Shown: positions 33,838 to 42,723 of the stretch, piece by piece | Position numbering within the stretch: the first letter of the stretch is position 1 | How the letters are laid out: the number at the start of each line of letters is the position of its first letter | DNA from: Haemophilus sp. C1 | Lineage (GTDB): Bacteria > Pseudomonadota > Gammaproteobacteria > Enterobacterales > Pasteurellaceae | Direction: 5' to 3' | DNA length: 64,000 nt | Assembly: GCF_001276515.1 (NCBI RefSeq) | Contig: NZ_LDVZ01000009.1 | Span: 6,177 to 70,176, forward strand | The notes under the pieces: generated by a model | What the model was told of the DNA's origin: nothing | The model's database searches: none | Seen by the model: only the letters and a program-made list of their open reading frames with translations | Position numbers and translations under genes: made by a program

Positions 33838-33921
33838 ATGACAGAATCCATCACCCGCGACAGTATGCAATACGATGTCGTGATTGTCGGCGCAGGCCCG
33901 TCGGGTTTATCCGCCGCCATC
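33838..33921 (+). pseudogene. 5' fragment of electron-transfer flavoprotein:ubiquinone oxidoreductase gene
   Basis: MTESITRDSMQYDVVIVGAGPSGLSAAI: an FAD-binding Rossmann motif (GAGPSG) at the N-terminus, matching from memory the start of neisserial ETF-QO. It keeps its upstream region (33762-33837). After 28 codons (GCCATC at 33916-33921) the sequence switches to IS1016 sequence on the opposite strand. Not functional. Confidence 0.75.
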
Positions 33922-34195
33922 TACGATGACCGCCAAAATAGCTTTCATCAAGCTCAATTTTACCATCAAAAACCTCATCAGCTTCAAGGGCTAAGTGAGA
34001 GCTAATGACTTCACGAATTTTTCGGTAAAACAAAATCGCTGAATTGGCTTGGATACCGAGTAAATCAGCCGCTGTTCGGGGTGTCACTTCTAATACAAAA
34101 AATTCAAGGAACTTATTTTGTATAGATTTCTTTAATTTACAATGAGTTATCTTCATTTTTATAGACTAGCACTCTTGCTAATCTACGTTAGCCCC
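33922..34195 (-). mobile_element. truncated IS1016 (IS1595 superfamily)
   Basis: The minus-strand frame from ATG 34156 begins [20 protein letters not shown] and runs through TPRTAADLLGIQANSAILFYRKIREVI to the DDE-type motif KIELDESYFGGH, where it is cut at 33922 and fused to the ETF-QO fragment. About the first 78 residues of the transposase remain. The outer terminal repeat GGGGCTAACGTAGATTAG ends at 34195 and abuts the urease remnant. The other end is missing. Confidence 0.85.
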
Positions 34196-34316
34196 TTAAA
34201 TTATCCGGAAACTATTGCTTATATTGCGAGCCATTTACAAGAGGTTGCAAGAGACGGGATGAGAGTGGCTGAAGTGATGTAGCATGGCTCAACACTTTTA
34301 ACCGTTGATGATGTAA
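34196..34316 (+). pseudogene. ureA: internal fragment of urease gamma subunit gene
   Basis: Begins [21 protein letters not shown] (34196 on), then MRVAEVM, stop TAG 34280-34282 in place of the expected glutamine codon, then HGSTLLTVDDV. This matches, from memory, the urease gamma-subunit core [40 protein letters not shown]. The start is cut by IS1016 and the end by a deletion joined to the next fragment. Confidence 0.85.
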
Positions 34317-34406
34317 TCAGGTTGTACCGTGCGAGTGTTAGGGCATAGGGCAGAGCAAATTCAGAAACTGTTTGAGAAAATTGGTGAGCAGTTAAAAGCT
34401 GCGTAA
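34317..34406 (+). pseudogene. ureH: 3' fragment of a urease accessory gene, probably ureH/ureD
   Basis: In a different frame from the ureA piece: SGCTVRVLGHRAEQIQKLFEKIGEQLKAA and stop. It resembles the C-terminus of UreD/UreH (RxLG...E...LFExLW pattern). In Rd, ureH is the last gene of the urease operon and lies next to aspA, as this fragment does here. The assignment rests on position and a short motif. Confidence 0.6.
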
Positions 34407-34484
34407 GATTGATAGATAACTTATTTTCCCCTAAAAAAACTAATCCGAAAAATGAAAATATGTCTTGAGAGCATTTCTTGAAAA

Positions 34485-34500
34485 TGTGATCTTGGTCAAG
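34485..34500. promoter_or_regulatory. CRP/FNR-like site upstream of aspA
   Basis: TGTGA-TCTTGG-TCAAG: a perfect left CRP half-site and a three-of-five right half; TTGGTCAAG also partly fits FNR. It lies about 62 bases before the aspA ATG. In H. influenzae and E. coli aspA is catabolite- and anaerobiosis-controlled. Confidence 0.5.
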
Positions 34501-34561
34501 TTTTTTCTCCTTAAAATTTCTATAATGGCGTCAAATTAACTAACCAGAAAAGGTGATTCAA

Positions 34562-35980
34562 ATGACTCAATTTAGAAAAGAAGTAGATTTACTCGGCGAA
34601 CGTGATGTACCAGCAGATGCGTACTGGGGTATTCATACATTAAGAGCGGTAGAAAATTTCAATATTTCTAACGTAACCATTTCTGACGTACCAGAGTTTG
34701 TACGTGGCATGGTGATGGTGAAAAAAGCAACTGCTTTAGCAAATGGTGAATTAGGTGCAATTCCAAGTGATATTGCAAAAGCGATAGTGGCAGCTTGTGA
34801 TGAAATTCTTACCACTGGAAAATGCTTAGATCAATTCCCATCAGACGTATATCAAGGTGGTGCAGGTACTTCTGTCAATATGAATACCAATGAAGTAGTT
34901 GCTAACCTTGCGCTTGAAAAAATTGGTCATAAAAAAGGCGAATATAACGTGATTAACCCTATGGACCACGTTAACGCAAGCCAATCAACCAATGATGCGT
35001 ATCCTACTGGTTTCCGTATTGCAGTGTATAACAGCATCTTAAAATTAATTGATAAAATTCAATATTTACACGACGGTTTTGATAATAAATCAAAAGAGTT
35101 TGCGAATATCTTAAAAATGGGTCGTACTCAATTACAAGATGCGGTGCCAATGACTGTAGGCCAAGAATTCAAAGCTTTCGCCGTATTACTTGAAGAAGAA
35201 GTGCGTAACTTAAAACGTACAGCAGATTTACTCCTTGAAGTAAACCTTGGTGCGACTGCAATCGGTACTGGTTTAAATACGCCTCAAGGCTATACGGAAT
35301 TAGTTGTAAAACACCTTGCTGAAGTAACAGGATTAGCTTGCGTACCGGCAGAAAACTTAATTGAAGCAACATCTGACTGCGGCGCTTATGTCATGGTTCA
35401 CGGTGCATTAAAACGTACTGCTGTAAAACTTTCTAAAGTATGTAATGACTTACGTTTACTTTCTTCTGGTCCACGTGCTGGTATGAAAGAAATTAACTTA
35501 CCTGAATTACAAGCGGGCTCTTCTATCATGCCAGCAAAAGTAAACCCTGTTGTTCCAGAAGTGGTGAACCAAGTATGCTTTAAAGTAATTGGTAACGATA
35601 CCACTGTGACTTTCGCATCTGAAGCAGGTCAATTACAATTAAACGTAATGGAACCCGTGATTGGTCAAGCAATGTTTGAATCTATCGATATCTTAACCAA
35701 TGCTTGTGTGAACTTACGCGATAAATGTGTGGATGGTATCACTGTAAACAAAGAAATTTGTGAAAACTATGTGTTTAATTCAATCGGTATCGTGACTTAT
35801 TTGAATCCATTTATCGGTCACCACAACGGCGACTTAGTGGGTAAAATCTGTGCGCAAACAGGTAAAGGCGTACGTGAAGTTGTGTTAGAAAAAGGTTTAT
35901 TAACAGAAGAACAATTAGATGACATTCTTTCTGTAGAAAACTTAATGAACCCAACTTACAAAGCGAAATTAAATAAATAA
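34562..35980 (+). CDS. aspA: aspartate ammonia-lyase
   Basis: Aspartate to fumarate + ammonia, feeding fumarate respiration. It has 472 residues from [29 protein letters not shown]. Superfamily motif [15 protein letters not shown], with the catalytic serine loop, and [13 protein letters not shown] are present. The ATG at 34562 (behind aaaaggtgattcaa) is preferred over an in-frame upstream codon at 34553. Confidence 0.97.
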   Translation: MTQFRKEVDLLGERDVPADAYWGIHTLRAVENFNISNVTISDVPEFVRGMVMVKKATALANGELGAIPSDIAKAIVAACDEILTTGKCLDQFPSDVYQGGAGTSVNMNTNEVVANLALEKIGHKKGEYNVINPMDHVNASQSTNDAYPTGFRIAVYNSILKLIDKIQYLHDGFDNKSKEFANILKMGRTQLQDAVPMTVGQEFKAFAVLLEEEVRNLKRTADLLLEVNLGATAIGTGLNTPQGYTELVVKHLAEVTGLACVPAENLIEATSDCGAYVMVHGALKRTAVKLSKVCNDLRLLSSGPRAGMKEINLPELQAGSSIMPAKVNPVVPEVVNQVCFKVIGNDTTVTFASEAGQLQLNVMEPVIGQAMFESIDILTNACVNLRDKCVDGITVNKEICENYVFNSIGIVTYLNPFIGHHNGDLVGKICAQTGKGVREVVLEKGLLTEEQLDDILSVENLMNPTYKAKLNK

Positions 35981-36010
35981 GTCTGAATGATTTATTCAGT
36001 CCTCGAATAG

Positions 36011-36049
36011 AAATAACCGCACTTTGATTACTCAAAAGTGCGGTTATTT
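36011..36049. terminator. bidirectional terminator with paired uptake signals
   Basis: AAATAACCGCACTTT (36011-36025) and AAAGTGCGGTTATTT (36035-36049), 15-bp arms between converging aspA and talB, with T-runs on both sides. Confidence 0.9.
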
Positions 36050-36067
36050 TTTATATTGAATGATGGA

Positions 36068-37021
36068 TTAAAGTCTTGCTGAAAGCATGGTTTCCAATTT
36101 TTCTTGGTCAACAGCAAATTTACGAATACCCTCTGCTAATTTTTCAACAGCCATAGCATCGCTATTATGTTGCCAGTAGAACTCAGCTTCTGTTAATGGT
36201 TGTGGTTTCGCTTTTACTTCGCCTTTGTATTCTAGTTTGCGTACAAGTGCGGTTGAATTTTCTTGTAATTCTTTCAGTAATGCCGGTGCAATGGTTAAAC
36301 GATCGCAACCTGCAAGTTCAGTAATCTCGCCTACATTACGGAAGCTCGCGCCCATCACAACGGTATTATAGCCATATTCTTTGTAGTAATTATAGATTTT
36401 GGTAACAGAAATAACGCCTGGGTCTTCTGCAGGTGCATATTCTTTTTTGTCTGAATTTGCTTTATACCAGTCTAAAATACGACCTACAAATGGAGAAATT
36501 AAGTAAACGCCTGCTTCTGCACAAGCACGAGCTTGAGCTTCAGAGAATAATAAGGTTAAGTTACAGTTAATGCCTTCTTTTTCAAGGATTTCTGCAGCTC
36601 GGATACCTTGCCATGTTGAAGCAATTTTAATCAAAATACGATCATTTGAAATGCCTGCTGCATTATAAAGTGCGATTAATTTACGCGCTTTTTCAACAGT
36701 TGCTTGTGTGTTGTAAGAAAGACGCGCATCCACTTCAGTAGAAATACGTCCCGGAACGATTTTTAAAATTTCTAAACCAATGTTTACCGCTAATTTATCT
36801 TCTGCATCAATAAGTTGCTGTGCTTTATCATTGCTTTGAGCTTTTGCATATGCTACCGCTTCATCAATTAATGGCGCATATTGTGGAAGTGCAGATGCGC
36901 TTAGAATTAATGATGGGTTAGTAGTCGCATCTTGTGGTTGATATTTTTTAATCGCGTCGATATCGCCGGTGTCTGCGACCACAACGGTCATTTGACGAAG
37001 TGAATCTAATTGAGTTGTCAT
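36068..37021 (-). CDS. talB: transaldolase
   Basis: Non-oxidative pentose phosphate pathway, moving a dihydroxyacetone unit. It has 317 residues. TTNPSLIL near the N-terminus and the Schiff-base lysine in [17 protein letters not shown] are present; [25 protein letters not shown] is the C-terminal signature. It complements the xylose catabolic genes further on, which feed the same pathway. Confidence 0.96.
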   Translation of the reverse strand: MTTQLDSLRQMTVVVADTGDIDAIKKYQPQDATTNPSLILSASALPQYAPLIDEAVAYAKAQSNDKAQQLIDAEDKLAVNIGLEILKIVPGRISTEVDARLSYNTQATVEKARKLIALYNAAGISNDRILIKIASTWQGIRAAEILEKEGINCNLTLLFSEAQARACAEAGVYLISPFVGRILDWYKANSDKKEYAPAEDPGVISVTKIYNYYKEYGYNTVVMGASFRNVGEITELAGCDRLTIAPALLKELQENSTALVRKLEYKGEVKAKPQPLTEAEFYWQHNSDAMAVEKLAEGIRKFAVDQEKLETMLSARL

Positions 37022-37144
37022 TTGTATCTCCTATTCGAGTGAAATGGAATGAATAATGTGGGTTACGATAGCACAAATTTAATTTTAAAAGGAAAAATTT
37101 TTCGATAGAAAAAATAGGCGCAGGCGTTGAACTGCGCCATTGTT

Positions 37145-38077
37145 TTAAAGCTTGAGGGTGTCTTTTATGGTGAGGGTTATTTCATCTAACATGGCATAGC
37201 GTTTACGATACATGGAACGTTTTTTACTTGGAATATCATCCAGATTTCTATCCATTTCTAAAGGCAATTCCCAGTAATCTTTTAATTCTCCTCCCGATTC
37301 ACCAAAAATTGTATCATAGTCCACAGTGTATTGTTTGCTTTGAATGAAGCGAGATTTATTTTGGTATTTTTGTGGAATACCAAGCAATTTATCGTAGCCT
37401 AGAATTTTTGTGAGCGATTTCATGGTTTCAACCATTAAATAGGCGGGGCGCAAACCGTGGCAAGATTTGGTTAGTTGTTTTACCATTTCTTTTGAACCTT
37501 CAAAATTTGGCCCTTGCACAACAGCAATAAGCAACGCATCGCCCAATTTGGCAAAGGTAAGCAAATAGACTAATTCATTTCTTGGTTTATGCCATAGCTC
37601 CAAGACCCAATATCCTTCCATTGGTTGATGGGTTGTCATGCTTAATGTCATTTCAAAATCAGGAATGACCTCACCAAAACTTAATGGTTTTTCCCATAAC
37701 GGCGTAGAAAGTGCGGTAAGTTTTTTGGGTAAAAATAAAAGGTTATCACAAACAGCATCAAAACGTTGTGATGCATTGAAACGTTTATCCAGAAAACGAC
37801 AAGCAACGGGATAACTATAATCCAAATGCGTATTAAAAATATTGACGAGAAAAGGATGTTGATTGATAAATTGTTCAAAGCGACGAATTGAACTACGATT
37901 TAAAAAGCTACGTAAGTTATAACGCCAATGTTTTGGCGCATCAAAACGCCCTGGTCGATATGGATAAATATCCTTAGATTGAGGCCATTGGTAAGTTGTT
38001 TTTGTTGTCATCTGGGTTGCCATGAATTGGTTATAATCTTGGCGCAAATTTTGACATAATTTCAGGAAATTTTCCAT
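37145..38077 (-). CDS. VirK/YbjX (DUF535) family protein
   Basis: A 310-residue soluble protein. Conserved family blocks: [83 protein letters not shown] and the C-terminal [13 protein letters not shown]. Relatives such as YbjX and VirK are linked to envelope stress or virulence-factor export in enterobacteria, but no biochemical activity is known. It is divergent from engB, sharing a short 37-base intergenic region. Confidence 0.8.
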   Translation of the reverse strand: MENFLKLCQNLRQDYNQFMATQMTTKTTYQWPQSKDIYPYRPGRFDAPKHWRYNLRSFLNRSSIRRFEQFINQHPFLVNIFNTHLDYSYPVACRFLDKRFNASQRFDAVCDNLLFLPKKLTALSTPLWEKPLSFGEVIPDFEMTLSMTTHQPMEGYWVLELWHKPRNELVYLLTFAKLGDALLIAVVQGPNFEGSKEMVKQLTKSCHGLRPAYLMVETMKSLTKILGYDKLLGIPQKYQNKSRFIQSKQYTVDYDTIFGESGGELKDYWELPLEMDRNLDDIPSKKRSMYRKRYAMLDEITLTIKDTLKL

Positions 38078-38114
38078 TTATGCTATTCTAAGCGCAATTT
38101 TAAAAGGAATCCTT

Positions 38115-38732
38115 ATGTCTAAAATTAAACTTAATTACCATAAAACTCATTTTTTAACGAGTGCACCAAATATTCGTTCTATTCCTGAAGATACTGGCAT
38201 TGAAATTGCGTTTGCGGGTCGTTCAAATGCGGGAAAATCGACCGCACTTAATGCATTAACCAATCAAAAAAATTTAGCGCGCACCTCAAAAACACCGGGG
38301 CGCACGCAATTAATCAACTTATTTGAAGTGGAACCAAATTGTAAATTGGTGGATTTACCAGGTTATGGTTATGCTGCCGTACCAGAGCAAATGAAAATCC
38401 AATGGCAAAAATCATTAGGTGAATATTTGCAAAAACGAGAATGTTTGGCTGGATTGGTTGTGCTAATGGATATTCGCCACCCTCTTAAAGATCTTGACCA
38501 ACAAATGATTGAATGGGCGGTTTCTGCAGATTTACCAGTACTTTTATTGCTTACTAAAGCCGATAAATTGAGCCAAAGCGCACGTAGTAAACAAGTGAAA
38601 ATGGTGCGCGAAGCGATTCTTCCATTCCAAGGTGATATTCAAGTAGAAGCCTTTTCTGCACAAAATAAAATTGGTATTGATAAACTTGCAGCGAAGTTAG
38701 ATTTTTGGTTTTCGCCACTTTTTGCGGAATAA
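38115..38732 (+). CDS. engB: ribosome biogenesis GTPase EngB/YsxC
   Basis: Essential TrmE-Era-family GTPase for large-subunit assembly, 205 residues. G1 GRSNAGKST (about 36-44), G3 DLPGYG, G4 TKAD and G5 SAQ are all visible. The ribosome site is aaaaggaatcctt. Confidence 0.96.
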   Translation: MSKIKLNYHKTHFLTSAPNIRSIPEDTGIEIAFAGRSNAGKSTALNALTNQKNLARTSKTPGRTQLINLFEVEPNCKLVDLPGYGYAAVPEQMKIQWQKSLGEYLQKRECLAGLVVLMDIRHPLKDLDQQMIEWAVSADLPVLLLLTKADKLSQSARSKQVKMVREAILPFQGDIQVEAFSAQNKIGIDKLAAKLDFWFSPLFAE

Positions 38733-38762
38733 AATGTAAATTTTGCGATCTAGATCGTAAGA

Positions 38763-38800
38763 AAAGCACATGATGAATGATTTCATTATGTGCTTTTTTT
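38763..38800 (+). terminator. engB terminator
   Basis: AAGCACATGATGAA / TTCATTATGTGCTT stem with one G-U pair, followed by TTTTTT, 30 bases after engB. Confidence 0.85.
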
Positions 38801-38846
38801 ATAGTGCAAAAACTATCTTCATTTTTACCGCACTTTAAGGATTATC

Positions 38847-40376
38847 ATGTCCCTTGCTATTGTTTACAGCCGTGCTTCTATGGGGGTGCAAGCGCCACTT
38901 GTCACTATTGAAGTGCATTTAAGCAACGGAAAACCAGGATTTACACTTGTTGGTTTGCCCGAAAAAACGGTGAAAGAGGCACAAGATCGGGTGCGTAGTG
39001 CGTTAATGAATGCACAATTTAAATACCCAGCCAAACGTATTACTGTGAATCTCGCACCTGCAGATTTACCGAAAGAAGGTGGACGATTTGATTTGCCTAT
39101 TGCCATCGGGATTTTGGCCGCATCAGATCAGCTTGATGCGAGCCGCTTAAGGCAATTTGAATTTGTGGCTGAGCTTGCGCTTACGGGCCAATTGCGTGGT
39201 GTACACGGTGTGATTCCCGCTATTCTTGCAGCGCAAAAGTCAAAGCGAGAGTTAATTATCGCAAAGCAAAATGCCAATGAAGCCTCGCTCGTGTCTGATC
39301 AAAATACTTATTTTGCACAAACGCTTTTAGATGTAGTGCAATTTCTCAATGGCCAGGAAAAATTACCACTTGCCACTGAAATTGTGAAAGAAAGTGCGGT
39401 AAATTTTTCGGGCAAAAATACGTTAGATTTAACGGATATTATTGGACAACAACATGCCAAACGAGCATTGACCATTGCCGCAGCAGGGCAGCATAATTTG
39501 CTCTTTCTTGGTCCGCCAGGTACAGGGAAAACCATGTTAGCTAGCCGCTTGACAGGGCTTTTACCTGAAATGACCGATCTAGAAGCGATTGAAACGGCAT
39601 CTGTAACGAGTTTAGTACAAAATGAGCTAAATTTTCATAATTGGAAACAACGTCCTTTTCGAGCCCCGCACCATAGTGCATCAATGCCGGCTTTAGTTGG
39701 AGGCGGAACGATCCCAAAACCTGGTGAAATATCCTTAGCAACAAATGGCGTACTTTTTCTTGATGAACTTCCAGAGTTTGAACGAAAAGTATTGGATGCA
39801 CTACGTCAGCCTTTGGAAAGTGGTGAGATTATTATTTCTCGTGCTAATGCAAAAATTCAATTCCCGGCTCGTTTTCAATTAGTGGCAGCGATGAATCCAA
39901 GTCCGACAGGCCATTATACAGGAACACATAACCGAACTTCACCCCAGCAAATTATGCGTTATTTGAATCGACTTTCAGGGCCCTTTTTAGATCGTTTTGA
40001 CTTGTCTATTGAAGTGCCTTTATTGCCACAAGGCAGCTTACAAAATACGGGCGAACGTGGCGAAACCAGCGAGCAAGTTCGTGAAAAAGTGTTAAAAGTG
40101 CGTGAGATTCAAATGGAAAGAGCGGGAAAAATTAACGCTTATTTGAATAGTAAAGAGATTGAACGTGATTGCAAGTTAAGTGATAAAGATGCCTTTTTCC
40201 TTGAAAATGCACTGAATAAGCTTGGGCTTTCTGTTCGGGCTTACCATCGTATTTTAAAGGTATCTCGAACCATTGCCGATCTGCAAGGAGAGCAACAAAT
40301 TTCTCAACCGCACTTGGCTGAGGCCTTGGGCTATCGAGCAATGGATCGTTTGTTGCAGAAATTGTCGAATATGTAA
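38847..40376 (+). CDS. comM: competence protein ComM (Mg-chelatase-like AAA+ helicase)
   Basis: Hexameric branch-migration helicase that promotes integration of donor DNA in natural transformation; comM was first described in H. influenzae as needed for transformation. It has 509 residues: an N-terminal ChlI-like domain (VGLPEKTVKEAQDRVRSAL), AAA+ core with Walker A GPPGTGKT (about 220-227) and Walker B GVLFLDELPEF, then a C-terminal lid. ACCGCACTT lies directly before its ribosome site (cgcactttaaggattatc). No CRP-S site was identified upstream. Confidence 0.96.
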   Translation: MSLAIVYSRASMGVQAPLVTIEVHLSNGKPGFTLVGLPEKTVKEAQDRVRSALMNAQFKYPAKRITVNLAPADLPKEGGRFDLPIAIGILAASDQLDASRLRQFEFVAELALTGQLRGVHGVIPAILAAQKSKRELIIAKQNANEASLVSDQNTYFAQTLLDVVQFLNGQEKLPLATEIVKESAVNFSGKNTLDLTDIIGQQHAKRALTIAAAGQHNLLFLGPPGTGKTMLASRLTGLLPEMTDLEAIETASVTSLVQNELNFHNWKQRPFRAPHHSASMPALVGGGTIPKPGEISLATNGVLFLDELPEFERKVLDALRQPLESGEIIISRANAKIQFPARFQLVAAMNPSPTGHYTGTHNRTSPQQIMRYLNRLSGPFLDRFDLSIEVPLLPQGSLQNTGERGETSEQVREKVLKVREIQMERAGKINAYLNSKEIERDCKLSDKDAFFLENALNKLGLSVRAYHRILKVSRTIADLQGEQQISQPHLAEALGYRAMDRLLQKLSNM

Positions 40377-40378
40377 AA

Positions 40379-40402
40379 ACGCGTGGTCAGGATACCACGC
40401 GT
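40379..40402. terminator. bidirectional terminator between comM and deoC
   Basis: ACGCGTGGT-CAGGAT-ACCACGCGT perfect stem between converging genes. Confidence 0.8.
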
Positions 40403-40409
40403 AAAAGGA

Positions 40410-41081
40410 TTAGTAAGTGCTTTGAGTGTCTTGCGTACCGCTAATAATTGCAATGCCCGCACTTGCACCAATGCGAGTTGCACCTGCTTTAATCATTGCA
40501 AGTGCCGTTTCAGTATCACGCACGCCACCTGATGCTTTAACAGCAATATTGCCGACTGTTTGTTTCATCAATGCAACATCTTCTACGGTCGCCCCGCCTT
40601 TATTGAAGCCTGTTGATGTTTTAACAAAAGCCACACCGATTTCTTTACAAATTTCGCAGGCTTTCACTATTTCATCTTTAGTGAGCAAACAAGTTTCTAA
40701 AATCACTTTTAATGGCGTGCCATTACAAGCATTAAATACAGCTTGAATATCTTGTTTTACTGCATCCCATTTTTGCGATTTTATCCAACCTACATTAATC
40801 ACCATATCAATCTCATTTGCACCCGCTTTAATAGATTCTTGCGTTTCAAATGCTTTAACTGAGGTTAAATTGGCACCCAAAGGGAAGCCAACTACGGTAC
40901 AAATTTTTACATTTGAGCCAGCAAGTTTTTCTTTAGCAAGTGGAATATAACCAGAATTGATACATACAGAATAAAATCCGTGTTCAATCGCTTCGTTACA
41001 GAGTGTCAAAATATCTTGTTCATTTTTTTCTGCAGTCAGTGCAGTGTGATCGATATATTGAGCAAGTTGATTCGGTGTCAT
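40410..41081 (-). CDS. deoC: deoxyribose-phosphate aldolase
   Basis: Splits 2-deoxyribose 5-phosphate into glyceraldehyde 3-phosphate and acetaldehyde. It has 223 residues. The Schiff-base lysine is in [11 protein letters not shown] and the second active-site lysine in [12 protein letters not shown]. It stands alone here without the other deo genes. Confidence 0.95.
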   Translation of the reverse strand: MTPNQLAQYIDHTALTAEKNEQDILTLCNEAIEHGFYSVCINSGYIPLAKEKLAGSNVKICTVVGFPLGANLTSVKAFETQESIKAGANEIDMVINVGWIKSQKWDAVKQDIQAVFNACNGTPLKVILETCLLTKDEIVKACEICKEIGVAFVKTSTGFNKGGATVEDVALMKQTVGNIAVKASGGVRDTETALAMIKAGATRIGASAGIAIISGTQDTQSTY

Positions 41082-41190
41082 TATTTTCCTCCTTTATTTA
41101 TGTTTTACCTATTGTAGCAAAAATCCCTTGTTTTTGACTGTGCTTTTATGCTTGATTACAATCACCTCAACGAGATAAGGAATAAAGAAA

Positions 41191-41694
41191 ATGAAGATTA
41201 AAAAACTACTTAAGAATGGATTATCCCTCTTTTTAACTTTTATTGTGATGAGTAGCATACTGGATTTTGTTCGTCGCCCTGTAGTGCCAGAGGAAATAAA
41301 TAAAATCACGTTACAAGATCTTCAAGGGAATACGTTCTCTCTTGAAAGTCTTGATCAAAATAAAGCGACGCTGCTTTATTTTTGGGGAACTTGGTGTGGT
41401 TATTGTCGCTATACTTCGCCAGCAATTAATTCTTTAGCAAAAGAAGGGTATCAAGTTGTATCGGTGGCGTTACGCTCAGGCAATGAGGCGGAAGTAAATA
41501 ATTATTTAAGTAAAAATGACTACCACTTCACCACAGTGAATGATCCGAAAGGCGAGCTTGCCCAACAATGGCAAATTAATGTGACACCCACAATTGTGCT
41601 GTTGAGTAAAGGCAAAATGGATCTTGTTACAACAGGCCTCACGAGTTATTGGGGATTAAAAGTGCGGTTGTTTTTCGCAGAGTTTTTTGGCTAA
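41191..41694 (+). CDS. periplasmic thioredoxin-like disulfide protein (TlpA/ScsD type)
   Basis: A 167-residue protein anchored by an N-terminal segment (LKNGLSLFLTFIVMSSILDFV, about 6-28) with a thioredoxin fold facing the periplasm. The redox motif is WCGYC within LLYFWGTWCGYCRYTSPAINSL, and the cis-proline is in INVTPTIVLL. This suits a role in thiol-disulfide exchange of envelope proteins; partner proteins are not encoded nearby. Confidence 0.87.
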   Translation: MKIKKLLKNGLSLFLTFIVMSSILDFVRRPVVPEEINKITLQDLQGNTFSLESLDQNKATLLYFWGTWCGYCRYTSPAINSLAKEGYQVVSVALRSGNEAEVNNYLSKNDYHFTTVNDPKGELAQQWQINVTPTIVLLSKGKMDLVTTGLTSYWGLKVRLFFAEFFG

Positions 41695-41746
41695 GCGATA
41701 GAAAATCTATTACAATACGCAAACTTATTTTAAAGAGGACAGAATT

Positions 41747-42673
41747 ATGATTATCGTAACAGGCGGCGCTGGTTTTATTGGCAGTAATATTGTCAAAGCA
41801 TTAAATGATTTAGGGCGCAAAGATATTTTAGTGGTGGATAACTTAAAAGATGGCACGAAATTTGCAAATTTAGTTGATTTAGACATCGCAGATTATTGTG
41901 ATAAAGAAGATTTCATTGCTTCTATTATCGCGGGCGATGAATTTGGCGATATTGATGCGGTATTCCATGAAGGGGCATGTTCTGCGACTACGGAATGGGA
42001 TGGCAAATACATTATGCACAATAACTATGAATATTCTAAGGAGTTATTGCACTATTGCCTTGATCGCGAAATTCCTTTTTTCTATGCCTCAAGTGCGGCA
42101 ACTTATGGAGACACCAAAGTATTCCGTGAAGAACGTGAATTTGAAGGCCCATTAAATGTGTATGGCTATTCTAAATTCTTGTTCGACCAATATGTACGTA
42201 ATATTTTGCCAGAAGCAAAATCGCCAGTATGTGGTTTCCGTTATTTCAATGTTTACGGGCCGCGTGAAAATCATAAAGGTTCTATGGCGAGCGTGGCATT
42301 CCACTTGAATAACCAAATCTTAAAAGGCGAAAATCCAAAATTATTTGCAGGTAGCGAACACTTCCGCCGTGATTTTGTTTATGTGGGCGATGTGGCTGCA
42401 GTGAATATTTGGTGCTGGCAAAATGGTATTTCAGGTATTTATAACCTTGGTACAGGAAATGCAGAAAGTTTCCGTGCGGTGGCTGATGCGGTAGTGAAAT
42501 TCCACGGTAAAGGCAAGATTGAAACCATTCCATTCCCAGAGCATTTGAAATCTCGTTATCAAGAATATACGCAAGCAGATTTAACTAAACTTCGTTCAAC
42601 AGGCTACGATAAACCATTCAAAACAGTCGCGGAAGGTGTGGCTGAATATATGGCGTGGTTGAATAGAAAATAA
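41747..42673 (+). CDS. rfaD: ADP-L-glycero-D-manno-heptose 6-epimerase
   Basis: Makes the ADP-heptose donor for LOS inner core. It has 308 residues: NADP-binding [11 protein letters not shown] at the N-terminus, the SDR YxxxK pair in [11 protein letters not shown], and [11 protein letters not shown]. It supplies substrate for the heptosyltransferases rfaF (53712) and the broken opsX/waaC-like gene (56288) in this window. Confidence 0.97.
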   Translation: MIIVTGGAGFIGSNIVKALNDLGRKDILVVDNLKDGTKFANLVDLDIADYCDKEDFIASIIAGDEFGDIDAVFHEGACSATTEWDGKYIMHNNYEYSKELLHYCLDREIPFFYASSAATYGDTKVFREEREFEGPLNVYGYSKFLFDQYVRNILPEAKSPVCGFRYFNVYGPRENHKGSMASVAFHLNNQILKGENPKLFAGSEHFRRDFVYVGDVAAVNIWCWQNGISGIYNLGTGNAESFRAVADAVVKFHGKGKIETIPFPEHLKSRYQEYTQADLTKLRSTGYDKPFKTVAEGVAEYMAWLNRK

Positions 42674-42687
42674 ATTATTAATGTAGT

Positions 42688-42720
42688 AAATCCCCTATAG
42701 CTTATCGGTATAGGGGATTT
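42688..42720. terminator. bidirectional terminator between rfaD and xylB
   Basis: AAATCCCCTATA / TATAGGGGATTT, perfect 12-bp arms between converging genes, followed by TTATTT. Confidence 0.9.
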
Positions 42721-42723
42721 TAT

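Noticed and set aside
33733..34005. A 90-codon plus-strand frame that begins in the DUS terminator and includes the ETF-QO start
   Set aside because: It begins upstream of the real ETF-QO ATG and its last third is the complement of the IS1016 transposase; it is a chimeric leftover, not a gene.
40132..40341. Minus-strand frame in the 3' part of comM
   Set aside because: Shadow frame within a complete ComM; no independent evidence.
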